DNA from: Curtobacterium sp. L6-1
GTDB taxonomy: Bacteria > Actinomycetota > Actinomycetes > Actinomycetales > Microbacteriaceae
DNA: 64,000 bases
NCBI RefSeq assembly: GCF_018885305.1
Contig: NZ_CP076544.1
Coordinates: forward strand, 3,224,001-3,288,000
Direction: 5' to 3'
A program made the position numbers and the translations under genes. The notes beneath the pieces were generated by a model. The model made no database searches, had not been told where the DNA came from, and saw nothing but the letters and a program-made list of their open reading frames with translations. Positions 24,457 through 32,794 of this stretch are shown here, in pieces (the first letter of the stretch is position 1; every line of letters starts with the position of its first letter).

Positions 24457-26913
24457 GTGAACCGATCTCGCGTGCACCGTCGCCCGCTCCTCCGTCCGGT
24501 CCCGCTCGCCGCGGTGGCCACGATCGCCGCGCTGCTCGGCTCGGTGGCGGTGACCACCCCCGCGTCCGCAGCCGTCGAGGCCAGCGCGACCCGGGCCTCC
24601 CGCACCGTGTCGGACCCGGCGGCCTCCGTCGACCCGTTCATCGGCACGAGCGGCGACGGCAACACGTGGCCCGGCGCCACGGCCCCGTTCGGGATGCTGC
24701 AGTGGAGCCCCACCGGGACGAAGGGCGACCAGACCTCGACCCCGGTCGCGAACGGCTACTCGTACGACGTGGACCGGTTGCGCGGGTTCAGCCTGACGCA
24801 CCTCAACGGCGCCGGCTGTGCTCCCGGGGCCGCCGGCGACGTGCCGATCATGCCGGTCACGACGCCGGTCACGACCTCGCCGTCGGCGGACAGCACCGAC
24901 GCCGTCTACGCTGCCGGCTACTCGCACGACCAGGAGTCCGCGAGCCCCGGCCGCTACGGCGTCACGCTCGACAACGGCGTCCGCACCGACCTCGCCGTCA
25001 CCACCCGCGCCGGCATCGGGTCCTTCGCCTTCCCGGCGGGCGCGGACGCGAACCTGCTGTTCCGCACGTCGAACTCGATCAACGGCAGCGAGGCCGCCGA
25101 CACCCGTGTCGACGCCCGCACCCGCACCGTCAGCGGCAGCGTGCTGACCGGTGGTTTCTGCAGCCGCCGCGCCAACGGCGGCGGCGCCACGAACCCCGAC
25201 CGCCGCAGCTACTACCGCCTGTTCTTCACGGCCACCTTCGACAAGCCGTTCACGAGCACCGGCACCTGGAAGGACGGGACCGTCCAGCCGGGAGGCACGC
25301 GCGCCTCTGGTGGGGAGGGGTACCTGACCGGCGCCGACCGTGCCGGACGCGGCTCCGGCGCGTGGATCGGGTTCGACGCGCGTCGCGGTGCGACCGTCCA
25401 CGCGAAGATCGGCATCTCGTACGTCAGCGCCGCGGGCGCCGTCGCGAACCGCGACGCGGAGGTGACGAAGCGCGCGACCGTCGCCAGCGTGGCGGCGGCG
25501 ACACGGGCCTCCTGGAACCGCGAGCTCTCGCGGATCCGCGTGGGTGGCGGCACCGCCGACCGGACCACGCAGCTGTACACGTCGGTGTACCACGCGCTCA
25601 TGCAGCCGAACACGCTGAACGACCGCGACGGCCGCTACCTCGGGCCGGACCTGCGCGTGCACCGGATGGACCGCGGGCACCGGGCGGTCTACGGCACGTA
25701 CTCGGGATGGGACCAGTACCGGGCGCAGATCCAGTTGCTCGCACTGCTCCGGCCGGACGTCGCCGGGGACATGGCCCAGTCGATGCTGCGGTTCGCCGAG
25801 CAGAACGGCGGCGTGTGGGACCGGTGGCTGCACCTCGGCGCACCCACCCACGTGATGACCGGCGACCCCTCGGCCGCGACCCTCGCCACCTGGTACGCCA
25901 TGGGGGTCCGGAACTTCGACGTGCGGGCCGCGTACCAGTCGCTGCGGAAGCAGGCGACGGTCGAGAACGCCGACGCCGAGAGCGACATCGGCTGCCCGGG
26001 GCAGTGCCTGGCGCAGCGACCGGCGCTCGACGAGTACCTGCAGCGGCACTTCGCGGCGAACGACGACTGCTCGTGCTGGGGCGGTGCCGCGGAGACCCTC
26101 GAGGACTCGATCTCGGACAGCGCCCTCGGGTACTGGGCCGGTGCGATGGGCCTGCGCTCCGACGCCCGGATGTTCGCCGCCCGCGGTGCGTACTGGAAGA
26201 ACACGTTCAACGCTGCCGTCGGGTACCAGGCCGCACGGCAGGCCGACGGGTCGTGGACGCCCGGATGGACGCCGTCGACCGGCACCGGCTTCGCCCAGGG
26301 GACCAGCGCGCAGTACACGTGGCTCGTGCCGCAGGACGTGCACGGACTGTCCGACGCCCTCGGTGGCGACGCGGCGGCGGTCGCCCGGCTCGACGCGTTC
26401 TTCCACGACGCCGCCGGGGACTGGGCGGTGACCGGCGGCGACGCGACGAAGTTCGACCCGACGAACGAGCCCGACATCCACACGCCGTGGATGTACAACG
26501 CGCTCGGGCAGCCGTGGAAGACGCAGGAGACCGTGCGCCGGGTCGTCGACGACGCGTACGGCACCGGTCCGGACGGGCTGCCGGGCAACGACGACCTCGG
26601 CACGATGAGCGCCTGGTACGTCTTCGCGTCCGTCGGGCTGTTCCCGCAGACGCCCGGACGGGCCGAGATGCTCGTCGGGAGCCCGACCTTCCGCACGGTC
26701 GACATCCGTCGGGCGAGCGGGGAGCGGATCGTCATCCGGTCCTCGGGCACCGACCCGTACGTGCAGGGTGCCCGGCTCGACGGGCGGGCGCTCGACCGCT
26801 CGTGGGTGCCGGCCTCGTTCGTGAACCGGGGCGGGACGCTCTCGCTGCGGGTCGGGGACACGGCGGACACCTCGTGGGCCGCGGGCGAGCGCGGGCGCCC
26901 CATCGACCGCTGA
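24457..26913 (+). CDS. Secreted alpha-1,2-mannosidase, glycoside hydrolase family 92
   Basis: Exported calcium-dependent alpha-mannosidase of 818 residues. The signal peptide (about 1-39) is basic then hydrophobic and ends ASA. The catalytic region opens with DPFIGTSGDGNTWPGATAPF and includes FSLTHLNGAGC. Near the C-terminus is the GH92 hallmark GNDDLGTMSAWYVFASVGLF. No sortase signal or lipobox is seen, so it is probably released. GTG 24457 is chosen because it places the signal peptide at the N-terminus. With the cytosolic GH38 enzyme at 10.9 kb, it suggests use of fungal or plant mannans outside, then inside, the cell. Confidence 0.93.
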   Translation: MNRSRVHRRPLLRPVPLAAVATIAALLGSVAVTTPASAAVEASATRASRTVSDPAASVDPFIGTSGDGNTWPGATAPFGMLQWSPTGTKGDQTSTPVANGYSYDVDRLRGFSLTHLNGAGCAPGAAGDVPIMPVTTPVTTSPSADSTDAVYAAGYSHDQESASPGRYGVTLDNGVRTDLAVTTRAGIGSFAFPAGADANLLFRTSNSINGSEAADTRVDARTRTVSGSVLTGGFCSRRANGGGATNPDRRSYYRLFFTATFDKPFTSTGTWKDGTVQPGGTRASGGEGYLTGADRAGRGSGAWIGFDARRGATVHAKIGISYVSAAGAVANRDAEVTKRATVASVAAATRASWNRELSRIRVGGGTADRTTQLYTSVYHALMQPNTLNDRDGRYLGPDLRVHRMDRGHRAVYGTYSGWDQYRAQIQLLALLRPDVAGDMAQSMLRFAEQNGGVWDRWLHLGAPTHVMTGDPSAATLATWYAMGVRNFDVRAAYQSLRKQATVENADAESDIGCPGQCLAQRPALDEYLQRHFAANDDCSCWGGAAETLEDSISDSALGYWAGAMGLRSDARMFAARGAYWKNTFNAAVGYQAARQADGSWTPGWTPSTGTGFAQGTSAQYTWLVPQDVHGLSDALGGDAAAVARLDAFFHDAAGDWAVTGGDATKFDPTNEPDIHTPWMYNALGQPWKTQETVRRVVDDAYGTGPDGLPGNDDLGTMSAWYVFASVGLFPQTPGRAEMLVGSPTFRTVDIRRASGERIVIRSSGTDPYVQGARLDGRALDRSWVPASFVNRGGTLSLRVGDTADTSWAAGERGRPIDR

Positions 26914-26959
26914 GGTCGGCTGACCGCGGGTCCGCCGTCGACGCCGACGGTGCGCCCCG

Positions 26960-27622
26960 CTACTGCGCCGCGCGGTCGACGGCGTCGAGGACCGTCGTGA
27001 CCTCGGTGCGGGTCGTGTAGTCGACGTGCACGTCGGCGAACCGGATCACCCGGTCGCCGTCGACGACGAACACCGACGGGAACGGGATCTGCGCCGTGTG
27101 GTCGGCGTTGCTGTCGGCGACGTCGAAGCCGAGTTGCGTGTGGGCCTCCCGTGCGGGCCCGTCCGGCTCGGTGACGATGCCGAGCTGTGCGGCAAGCGCG
27201 TTCGCCGGGTCCGACAGGACGGGGAACGCCAGCTCGCCGTTCGCGATCGCCTGCTCCGAGCCCTCGGGCGTCTGCGGTGAGATCGCGATGAGTCGCACCC
27301 CGCGGGCGGTGAGCCCCGGCAGGAGGTCCTGCTGGTAGGTGCGGAGCGTCAGGTTGCAGTACGGGCACCAGGTGCCGCGGTAGAACACCACGACGGCGGG
27401 GGAGCCGTCGAGCGCGGCGGCCAGTGACGTGTCGGTGCCGGTCGCCGTCAGCAGCGCGGTGTCGGGGACGGTGTCGCCCACGCCGGCGGCGGTGCTCGGC
27501 ACACCCGCTGCACGGAGGGCCGCCTGCTCCCGGTCGAACACCGCGCTCAACTCCGGACCGATCTGGGCGGTGAACCCCTCGTTGAACGTGTCGACCTGTT
27601 CGGCGATGGACTGCTCGGGCAT
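26960..27622 (-). CDS. Peroxiredoxin-like protein (AhpC/TSA family)
   Basis: Thioredoxin-fold peroxidase of 220 residues. The active site YRGTWCPYCN (about residues 95-104) carries CxxC. The upstream VVVFYRGTWCP strand and downstream RLIAISPQTPEGSEQA are typical. A helical N-terminal extension of about 50 residues precedes the core. The ATG 27622 has a strong GGAGGAGC ribosome site; a longer frame upstream is Pro-rich and unlikely. It is convergent with the GH92 gene and downstream of the SDR gene on the same strand. Confidence 0.92.
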   Translation of the reverse strand: MPEQSIAEQVDTFNEGFTAQIGPELSAVFDREQAALRAAGVPSTAAGVGDTVPDTALLTATGTDTSLAAALDGSPAVVVFYRGTWCPYCNLTLRTYQQDLLPGLTARGVRLIAISPQTPEGSEQAIANGELAFPVLSDPANALAAQLGIVTEPDGPAREAHTQLGFDVADSNADHTAQIPFPSVFVVDGDRVIRFADVHVDYTTRTEVTTVLDAVDRAAQ

Positions 27623-27753
27623 CGGGGCTCCTCCGGGTGGCGGCGGTGGGTCCGCCGGTGCAGGGAGCCTATGCACCGCCATCGGCCACGTCGTGGTCGC
27701 GCGTCACGAACCGTCACGGAACCGCGCACCGACCACCCGCCGGGACGGGAGGC

Positions 27754-28731
27754 TCAGCGCTGCCCCACCGGACGTACGACGATCTCGTTCACGTCGACGT
27801 CGGGCCGCTCGTCCACCGCGTAGGCGACCGCACGGGCGATCGCGTCGGCCGGGACGGACTCGGCGCGGTACGCCACCATCGCGGCGGCGGCAGATGCGTC
27901 GGTGATCGTCGAAGCGAGTTCCGAGTCCGTCACCCCGGGGGACACGGTGGTCACGCGGACGGAGCGCGGGGACTCCTGCCGGAGGCCCTCCGTGATGGCC
28001 CGGGCAGCGTACTTCGTGCCGCAGTAGACGGCTGCCGTCGGCGAGACCTCGAACGCGCCGACGGACGCGATGGTCACGACGTGACCGGTGCCCTGGGCGA
28101 GCATGGTGGGCAGGGTCGCGGCGATGCTGTGCAGGAGACCGCGCACGTTGACGTCGATCATCCGGTCCCATTCGTCGACCAGGCCGGCTGCCAAGGGCGA
28201 CAGGGGCATGACGCCGGCGTTGGCGACCAGCACGTCGATGCGTCCGAACCGCGCGAGTGCGGCATCGGCGAAGTGGCGGGCCGAGGCGGCGTCGGTCACG
28301 TCGAGGGGGACCGCGAGCGCCTGCCCTCCGCCTGCCTCGACCTCGGCCACGAGGGTGTCGAGGCGGTCGATCCGTCGGGCGCCCAGCACGACGGGGTGCC
28401 CGGCGGCGGCGAGGCGGAGCGCCGTGGCCCGCCCGATCCCGCTCGAGGCACCGGTGACCAGGACGACCCGGCGGCGGCGCAGCACCATGCCGGCGTGGTG
28501 CAGGACGTCGTCACGGAAGTCGCCGTCCGCGGTGAAACCGGTGTCGTCGACGTAATCGACGTGGTCGCCGGACACCTCGTAGCGCCCGACGTACGCCGCT
28601 TCGCGGTCGCCGCGGGCCTCGACGTACCGCCCGTCGGCACGGAGTTCGTGGCGGATCCGGCCGTCCGCCGTGACCCAGAGCCCGACGTACGGATGTGTGG
28701 TGGTGGTCGTGTCCTCGTCCATGTCCACCAC
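27754..28731 (-). CDS. Fusion of an Atu4866 domain to a short-chain dehydrogenase
   Basis: A 325-residue protein. The first 80 residues match the small Atu4866 family (HPYVGLWVTADGRIRHEL, YVDDTGFTADGDFRDDVLHH). The rest is a classical SDR oxidoreductase: cofactor loop VTGASSGIG near residue 92, NAG near 168, and YCGTK as the catalytic YxxxK. SDRs and Atu4866 proteins commonly sit side by side; here they are one polypeptide. The substrate is unknown. The start is GTG 28731 or ATG 28722. It is divergent from an MmyB-like regulator across 92 bp, suggesting that the regulator controls it. Confidence 0.9.
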   Translation of the reverse strand: MVDMDEDTTTTTHPYVGLWVTADGRIRHELRADGRYVEARGDREAAYVGRYEVSGDHVDYVDDTGFTADGDFRDDVLHHAGMVLRRRRVVLVTGASSGIGRATALRLAAAGHPVVLGARRIDRLDTLVAEVEAGGGQALAVPLDVTDAASARHFADAALARFGRIDVLVANAGVMPLSPLAAGLVDEWDRMIDVNVRGLLHSIAATLPTMLAQGTGHVVTIASVGAFEVSPTAAVYCGTKYAARAITEGLRQESPRSVRVTTVSPGVTDSELASTITDASAAAAMVAYRAESVPADAIARAVAYAVDERPDVDVNEIVVRPVGQR

Positions 28732-28823
28732 CCTGGAGCCGTCGCGGACCCCGACCCAGGCTGCGTCCTCCCGGGGTGCGCGAGGGCCAGGGAGACGCGG
28801 CGATCTGCGCCTACCGTGGACGT

Positions 28824-29669
28824 GTGTCCCCGCCCGATCACGACCGCAGCCTCGCCGCCTACCTCCGTGCTGTCCGTGCGCGCTGCTCCCCGGAGGCGCT
28901 CGGGTTGCCCGCTGGCGGCGTCCGCCGCGTGGCGGGGCTCCGGCGCGAGGAGGTGGCCGTGCTCGGTGGCCTCAGCGTCGACTACTACACGCGTCTCGAG
29001 CAGGGACGGGAGGTCAGCCCGGGTGCGGCGGTGCTCGAGGGCATCGCAGCCGGGCTGGAGCTCGAGGGGGACGAGCGCGACCACCTGTTCACCCTGGCCG
29101 GGTTGACCGCGCCGCCACGGGTGCACGCTGCGGCGACGTCCGTGACACCGGCGCTCGCGCAACTCCTCGACTCCTGGTCCGCGCAGCCCGCGTTCGTCAT
29201 CAACCCGGCGCACGACGTCCTCGCCGCGAACGCGCTCGCCCGCGCGGTGTACGCGCCGTTCGGTGAGCTCGACAACCTCGTGCGGATGACCTTCCTCGAG
29301 CCGGCGGCCCGGCGCTTCCACGTCGACTGGGCACGGACCGCCGACTCGACCGTGGCGAGTCTCCGGGCGGCGACGACGGGGTTCGAGGCCGACCCCCGGC
29401 TGTTGAGCGTGGTGGAGTCGGTGCGCGAGCGGAGTCCGGAGTTCGAGGAGCGGTGGCGAGCACAGCGCGTCCAGCGGAAGACCGCGACCCTCAAGCAGTT
29501 CCTGCACGACGAGGTCGGACGGTTGGAGTTCGACGCACACTCCTTCGCCGTCCAGGGTGCGCCGGGTCTGCAGCTCGTCGTCTACGGGGTCGAACCGGGG
29601 TCGGCGACGGCACGGGTCGTCCCGCTGCTCTCCGTGGGCATGACGGCGAGGACCCCGGCAGGGCGGTAG
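28824..29669 (+). CDS. Helix-turn-helix regulator with MmyB-like ligand domain
   Basis: A 281-residue transcription factor. The N-terminal XRE-type HTH (about residues 9-80) includes LRREEVAVLGGLSVDYYTRLEQGR. The C-terminal MmyB-like domain (about 110-270) carries PAFVINPAHDVLAANALA and LEFDAHSFAVQGAPGLQL, the PAS-like pocket reported to bind fatty acids. Such regulators often control an adjacent SDR, which is exactly the divergent neighbour. GTG 28824 is chosen just before the HTH. It converges with nagA, stop to stop 14 bp apart. Confidence 0.9.
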   Translation: MSPPDHDRSLAAYLRAVRARCSPEALGLPAGGVRRVAGLRREEVAVLGGLSVDYYTRLEQGREVSPGAAVLEGIAAGLELEGDERDHLFTLAGLTAPPRVHAAATSVTPALAQLLDSWSAQPAFVINPAHDVLAANALARAVYAPFGELDNLVRMTFLEPAARRFHVDWARTADSTVASLRAATTGFEADPRLLSVVESVRERSPEFEERWRAQRVQRKTATLKQFLHDEVGRLEFDAHSFAVQGAPGLQLVVYGVEPGSATARVVPLLSVGMTARTPAGR

Positions 29670-29683
29670 CGTCCCGCCGGCCG

Positions 29684-30847
29684 TCAGCGCAGCTCGCGCC
29701 CGCCGCCCCACACCCGCCGCACCTCGAGCGCCAGCGACAGCGCCACGAGGTCCGCCGCGTACCCCGGCGCGAGTCGGCCGAGCCGGTCCCCGAGCCCGAG
29801 CGCCGCAGCCGGGATGCTCGTGAGCGCCGCCACGGCCTCGGGCAGCGTCCGCCCGGCGAGGGCCACGGCGTTCCGGAGTGCGACGTCCTGCGTCAGGGTC
29901 GATCCCGCGATGGTGTCCGTCCCGGCGACGCGCGCTACCCCGTCGGTCACGGTGACGTCGAGCGAGCCGAGGCGGTACTCGCCGTCGGCTGCTCCCGCTG
30001 CACCCATCGCGTCGGTGATGAGCGCGACCCGACCCGGGGCGGCGCGGAACAGCGTCTCGGCGACGAGGGGGTGCACGTGCACGGCGTCGAGGATGAGCTC
30101 GAGCGTGACCCGGTCGTCCCCGACCGCCGCTCCGATCGGACCCGGAGCACGGTGGTGCAGCCCGGGCATCGCGTTGAACGCGTGCGTCAGGACGGCGGCG
30201 CCGGCGTCGAACGCGGCACGCGCCTGGTCGAGGGTCCCGACGGTGTGCCCGACCGCGACCGTGACGCCGGCGGCGACGAACCGGCGGACGGCGTCGATCG
30301 CTCCCGGCAGCTCGGGCGCGATGGTGATCTGCCGGAGGACACCCCCGCCGGCTTCGAGCAGGGTGTCGACGTCCGCCGGGGTCGGCGCGAGGAGGTGGTC
30401 CTCGTTGTGGGCGCCCTTGTTGTGCGGGGACAGGAACGGCCCCTCTAGGTGGACGCCGAGCACGAGCGGGTCCGTCGCCATGACGGCCCGCACCTGCGCC
30501 AGCGACGCGACGAGTGCGGGGACGGGGTTCGCGACGAGCGACAGCACCGACCGGGTGGTGCCGTGCGCGCGGTGCACGGCCAGGGCGCGGGCGAAGGACG
30601 CGTCCTCGTACGCCTCGGTCGCGCCGCCGTGCCCGTGCAGGTCGACGAACCCGGGCGTCAGGATCGCGTCGCCGAGGTCGACGACCTCCTCCGCCGCGGG
30701 TGCGGCTCCGGACCCGACCTGGAGGATCGTGTCGCCTCCGACGAGCACCCACCCGTCCTCGACGGACCCGGCCGCGTCGACCAGGTGGGCGGCGCGCACC
30801 AGCGTGGTCCGGGCCTCCCGACCGGCCCCGTGGCCCGTGTCGGTCAT
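29684..30847 (-). CDS. nagA: N-acetylglucosamine-6-phosphate deacetylase
   Basis: Cytosolic amidohydrolase of 387 residues that yields glucosamine-6-phosphate for NagB. The metal motif is GFVDLHGHGG, followed by HLEGPFLSPHNKGAHN, VGHTVGT, HAFNAMPGLHHR and the catalytic Asp in LITDAMGAAG. The ATG start overlaps the DUF2568 stop by 4 nt (ATGA). It is third in the purU-DUF2568-nagA unit, an unusual partnership. No DasR-type site was found near this operon's start. Confidence 0.96.
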   Translation of the reverse strand: MTDTGHGAGREARTTLVRAAHLVDAAGSVEDGWVLVGGDTILQVGSGAAPAAEEVVDLGDAILTPGFVDLHGHGGATEAYEDASFARALAVHRAHGTTRSVLSLVANPVPALVASLAQVRAVMATDPLVLGVHLEGPFLSPHNKGAHNEDHLLAPTPADVDTLLEAGGGVLRQITIAPELPGAIDAVRRFVAAGVTVAVGHTVGTLDQARAAFDAGAAVLTHAFNAMPGLHHRAPGPIGAAVGDDRVTLELILDAVHVHPLVAETLFRAAPGRVALITDAMGAAGAADGEYRLGSLDVTVTDGVARVAGTDTIAGSTLTQDVALRNAVALAGRTLPEAVAALTSIPAAALGLGDRLGRLAPGYAADLVALSLALEVRRVWGGGRELR

Positions 30848-31251
30848 GCGGTCTCCCGCCGGAACGCGACCACGCCGCTGACCGCCGCGACCACGACGAA
30901 GACGAGCCCGACGACGGGGTGGCCGAGCGAGATCCAGGTGGCACCAGCGGCGACGACGAGGGCGGTCTCGACGACGGTCTTCCCGACGACGTCGGTCTCG
31001 ATCGGGGAGCGCGGTGACCGGAAGAGGTACCAGACGACGGCCGCGAAGAGCGGGGCGCCGACGATGAAGAACACCGCCGGGAACGGGTACGGCCACGCCA
31101 GGTAGCCCCAGTACGCCAGGGACAGCAGGCCGAACGCGCACACCAGGAAGCGGATGACCGTCCAGACGTCCGCTGGACGACGGGGCGTGGACGCCGACGC
31201 GGGCACGGGGTCGTCGCCCGGGTCGACCGGGCTGCGGGGAGCGTCGCGCAT
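30844..31251 (-). CDS. DUF2568 (YrdB-like) membrane protein
   Basis: A 135-residue membrane protein of unknown function. After a hydrophilic Pro-rich N-terminus of about 28 residues there are four hydrophobic segments; LSLAYWGYLAWPYPFPAVFF and RSPRSPIETDVVGKTVVETA match the family. It starts 8 bp after the purU stop and overlaps nagA, so it is the middle gene of a three-gene unit. Confidence 0.82.
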   Translation of the reverse strand: MRDAPRSPVDPGDDPVPASASTPRRPADVWTVIRFLVCAFGLLSLAYWGYLAWPYPFPAVFFIVGAPLFAAVVWYLFRSPRSPIETDVVGKTVVETALVVAAGATWISLGHPVVGLVFVVVAAVSGVVAFRRETA

Positions 31252-31259
31252 CGCCGGGC

Positions 31260-32129
31260 CTACTTGAAGATGATCGTGCGGGCGCCGTCGAGGAGCACGC
31301 GGTCCTCGGCGATCCAGCGGACGGCCTGGGTCAGGGTGCGGGACTCCTCGTCCTGCCCGATCGACACCAGCTCGGCGGGGCCCTTCGTGTGGTCGACGCG
31401 GACGACGTTCTGCTCGATGATCGGGCCCTCGTCGAGGTCGCTCGTGACGAAGTGCGCCGTCGCACCGATGAGCTTCACCCCGCGGGCGTGCGCCTGCCGG
31501 TACGGGTTCGCGCCCTTGAAGCCGGGCAGGAACGAGTGGTGGATGTTCACGGCACGACCGGCGAGGGCCGCGCAGAGCTCGGGGGAGAGGATCTGCATGT
31601 ACCGGGCGAGGACGACGAGCTCGATGTCGTGCTCCTCGACGGCCTCGAGGATCCGGCGCTCCATCGCGGCCTTCGACCCTGCGTCGGACACCGGTCGGTG
31701 TTCGAACGGCACCGAGTAGAACGACGCCAGCTCGGCCAGGTCGGGGTGGTTCGCGAGGACGAGCGGCACGTCGATCGGCAGCTGTCCGCCGCGCTGCCGG
31801 TAGAGCAGGTCGTTGAGGCAGTGCCCGGCCTTCGACACGAGCACGAGCGTGCGCATCGGGCGGCCGACGACGTCGAGCTGCACGCGCATCCGGTAGCGCT
31901 CGACGACGGGGGCCAGTGCCTCCTGGAAGGTCTGTCGGTCGACCGGCGCCATCACCTGCAGGCGCATGAAGAAGGTGTTCGTGTCGTCGCTCGAGAACTG
32001 CTGCGACTCGGTGATGTTCCCCTCGGCCGCGACGACCGCTCCGGACACGGCGTGCACGATCCCGGGCTGGTCGTCGCAGACCAGCGTGAGGGTCCAGTGC
32101 GTGGGGTTCTCGGGCGTCGGGTCGGTCAC
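31260..32129 (-). CDS. purU: Formyltetrahydrofolate deformylase
   Basis: Hydrolyses 10-formyl-THF to formate and THF, balancing one-carbon pools with purine synthesis. The 289 residues comprise an N-terminal ACT domain (about 12-90, DDQPGIVHAVSGAVVAAEGN) and a formyltransferase domain (about 95-285). Catalytic residues appear in NIHHSFLPGFKGANPY and the Asp of VTSDLDEGPIIEQ. The GTG start 32129 places the ACT domain at the N-terminus. It heads the purU-DUF2568-nagA unit. glyA and folD, which use the same cofactor pool, lie 2.5 kb away. Confidence 0.96.
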   Translation of the reverse strand: MTDPTPENPTHWTLTLVCDDQPGIVHAVSGAVVAAEGNITESQQFSSDDTNTFFMRLQVMAPVDRQTFQEALAPVVERYRMRVQLDVVGRPMRTLVLVSKAGHCLNDLLYRQRGGQLPIDVPLVLANHPDLAELASFYSVPFEHRPVSDAGSKAAMERRILEAVEEHDIELVVLARYMQILSPELCAALAGRAVNIHHSFLPGFKGANPYRQAHARGVKLIGATAHFVTSDLDEGPIIEQNVVRVDHTKGPAELVSIGQDEESRTLTQAVRWIAEDRVLLDGARTIIFK

Positions 32130-32254
32130 CGGATCAGGGTACCGGGGGCGTGCGCGCATCCGCGCGTGGCCGGACGGGAGGCACGGTGCGGTTCCGGCGG
32201 GTCGCCGCGCATCACGCAGGTGGTCCGATCCGCGGTCCGCTCCGGTCCGCCGGG

Positions 32255-32716
32255 TCAGGGGACGGTGTCCGCCGACCCCGCGGTGTCGCCGAGCAGGGGC
32301 CGGAGGGTCGCGACGAGGGCGTCGCTCTGCGCCGGGTCGTCGCCGAACCACCGGTTGCTCGCGTGGACGAGCGGGTACGCGCGGCCGAGCAGGTCGCGAC
32401 CGGCACCGGTGAGGTGGATCCGCGACTGACGGCCGCGCCCGCGTTCCGTCCCGCGGTCGAGGAGCCCGCGGTCGTGCAGCCCGGTCACGAGGGACGTCAT
32501 GCTCTGGGGGCGGACGCCGACCGCGCGCGCGAGCTCCGCCTGGCTCAGGCCGTCCGCCGCGGCGAGCTGCACGAGGACCCCGAACTCCACCGGGGTGAGG
32601 TCGAGGGGTTCCAGTTCCGTCGCCAGGCGTCGGGCGAGTGCACGGGCCGCCCGGATGACGGTCCACGCGGCGATGGCGTCGACGTCGTCTCGCGTCGCTG
32701 CGAACTCCCGGGGCAC
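32255..32716 (-). CDS. MarR family transcriptional regulator
   Basis: A 153-residue winged-helix regulator. The MarR core runs from LEPLDLTPVEFGVLVQLA through SQAELARAVGVRPQSMTSLV to the wing GRGRQSRIHLTGAG. It is divergent from an NmrA-like reductase across 78 bp holding a 22-bp palindrome, so autoregulation and control of the reductase are likely. GTG 32716 is the start; the much longer frame upstream is antisense to the reductase. It contains no cysteines in the core, so a thiol switch is unlikely; a small phenolic or quinone ligand is possible. Confidence 0.9.
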   Translation of the reverse strand: MPREFAATRDDVDAIAAWTVIRAARALARRLATELEPLDLTPVEFGVLVQLAAADGLSQAELARAVGVRPQSMTSLVTGLHDRGLLDRGTERGRGRQSRIHLTGAGRDLLGRAYPLVHASNRWFGDDPAQSDALVATLRPLLGDTAGSADTVP

Positions 32717-32740
32717 GGTCCGATCGTAGGGCGTACGGTC

Positions 32741-32762
32741 GAGTATCAGGAGACTGATACTC
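32741..32762. promoter_or_regulatory. MarR-type operator (9-bp perfect arms)
   Basis: GAGTATCAG (32741-32749) and CTGATACTC (32754-32762) are perfect inverted repeats around gaga, midway between divergent marR and the reductase gene. Size, symmetry and position fit a MarR dimer site overlapping both promoters. Confidence 0.78.
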
Positions 32763-32778
32763 CGACCGGTGGTCGGAG
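32760..32778. promoter_or_regulatory. Second palindrome next to the MarR operator
   Basis: CTCCGACC (32760-32767), ggt, GGTCGGAG (32771-32778): perfect 8-bp arms, overlapping the MarR palindrome by 3 bp and ending 16 bp before the reductase start. It may be a second operator or a hairpin in the leader RNA near the AGGAGG site. Confidence 0.55.
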
Positions 32779-32794
32779 ACGAGCAGGAGGAACC

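Noticed and set aside
28296..30944. 882-codon minus-strand frame across nagA and the regulator
   Set aside because: Low-complexity Arg/Gly/Ala shadow of real genes on both strands.
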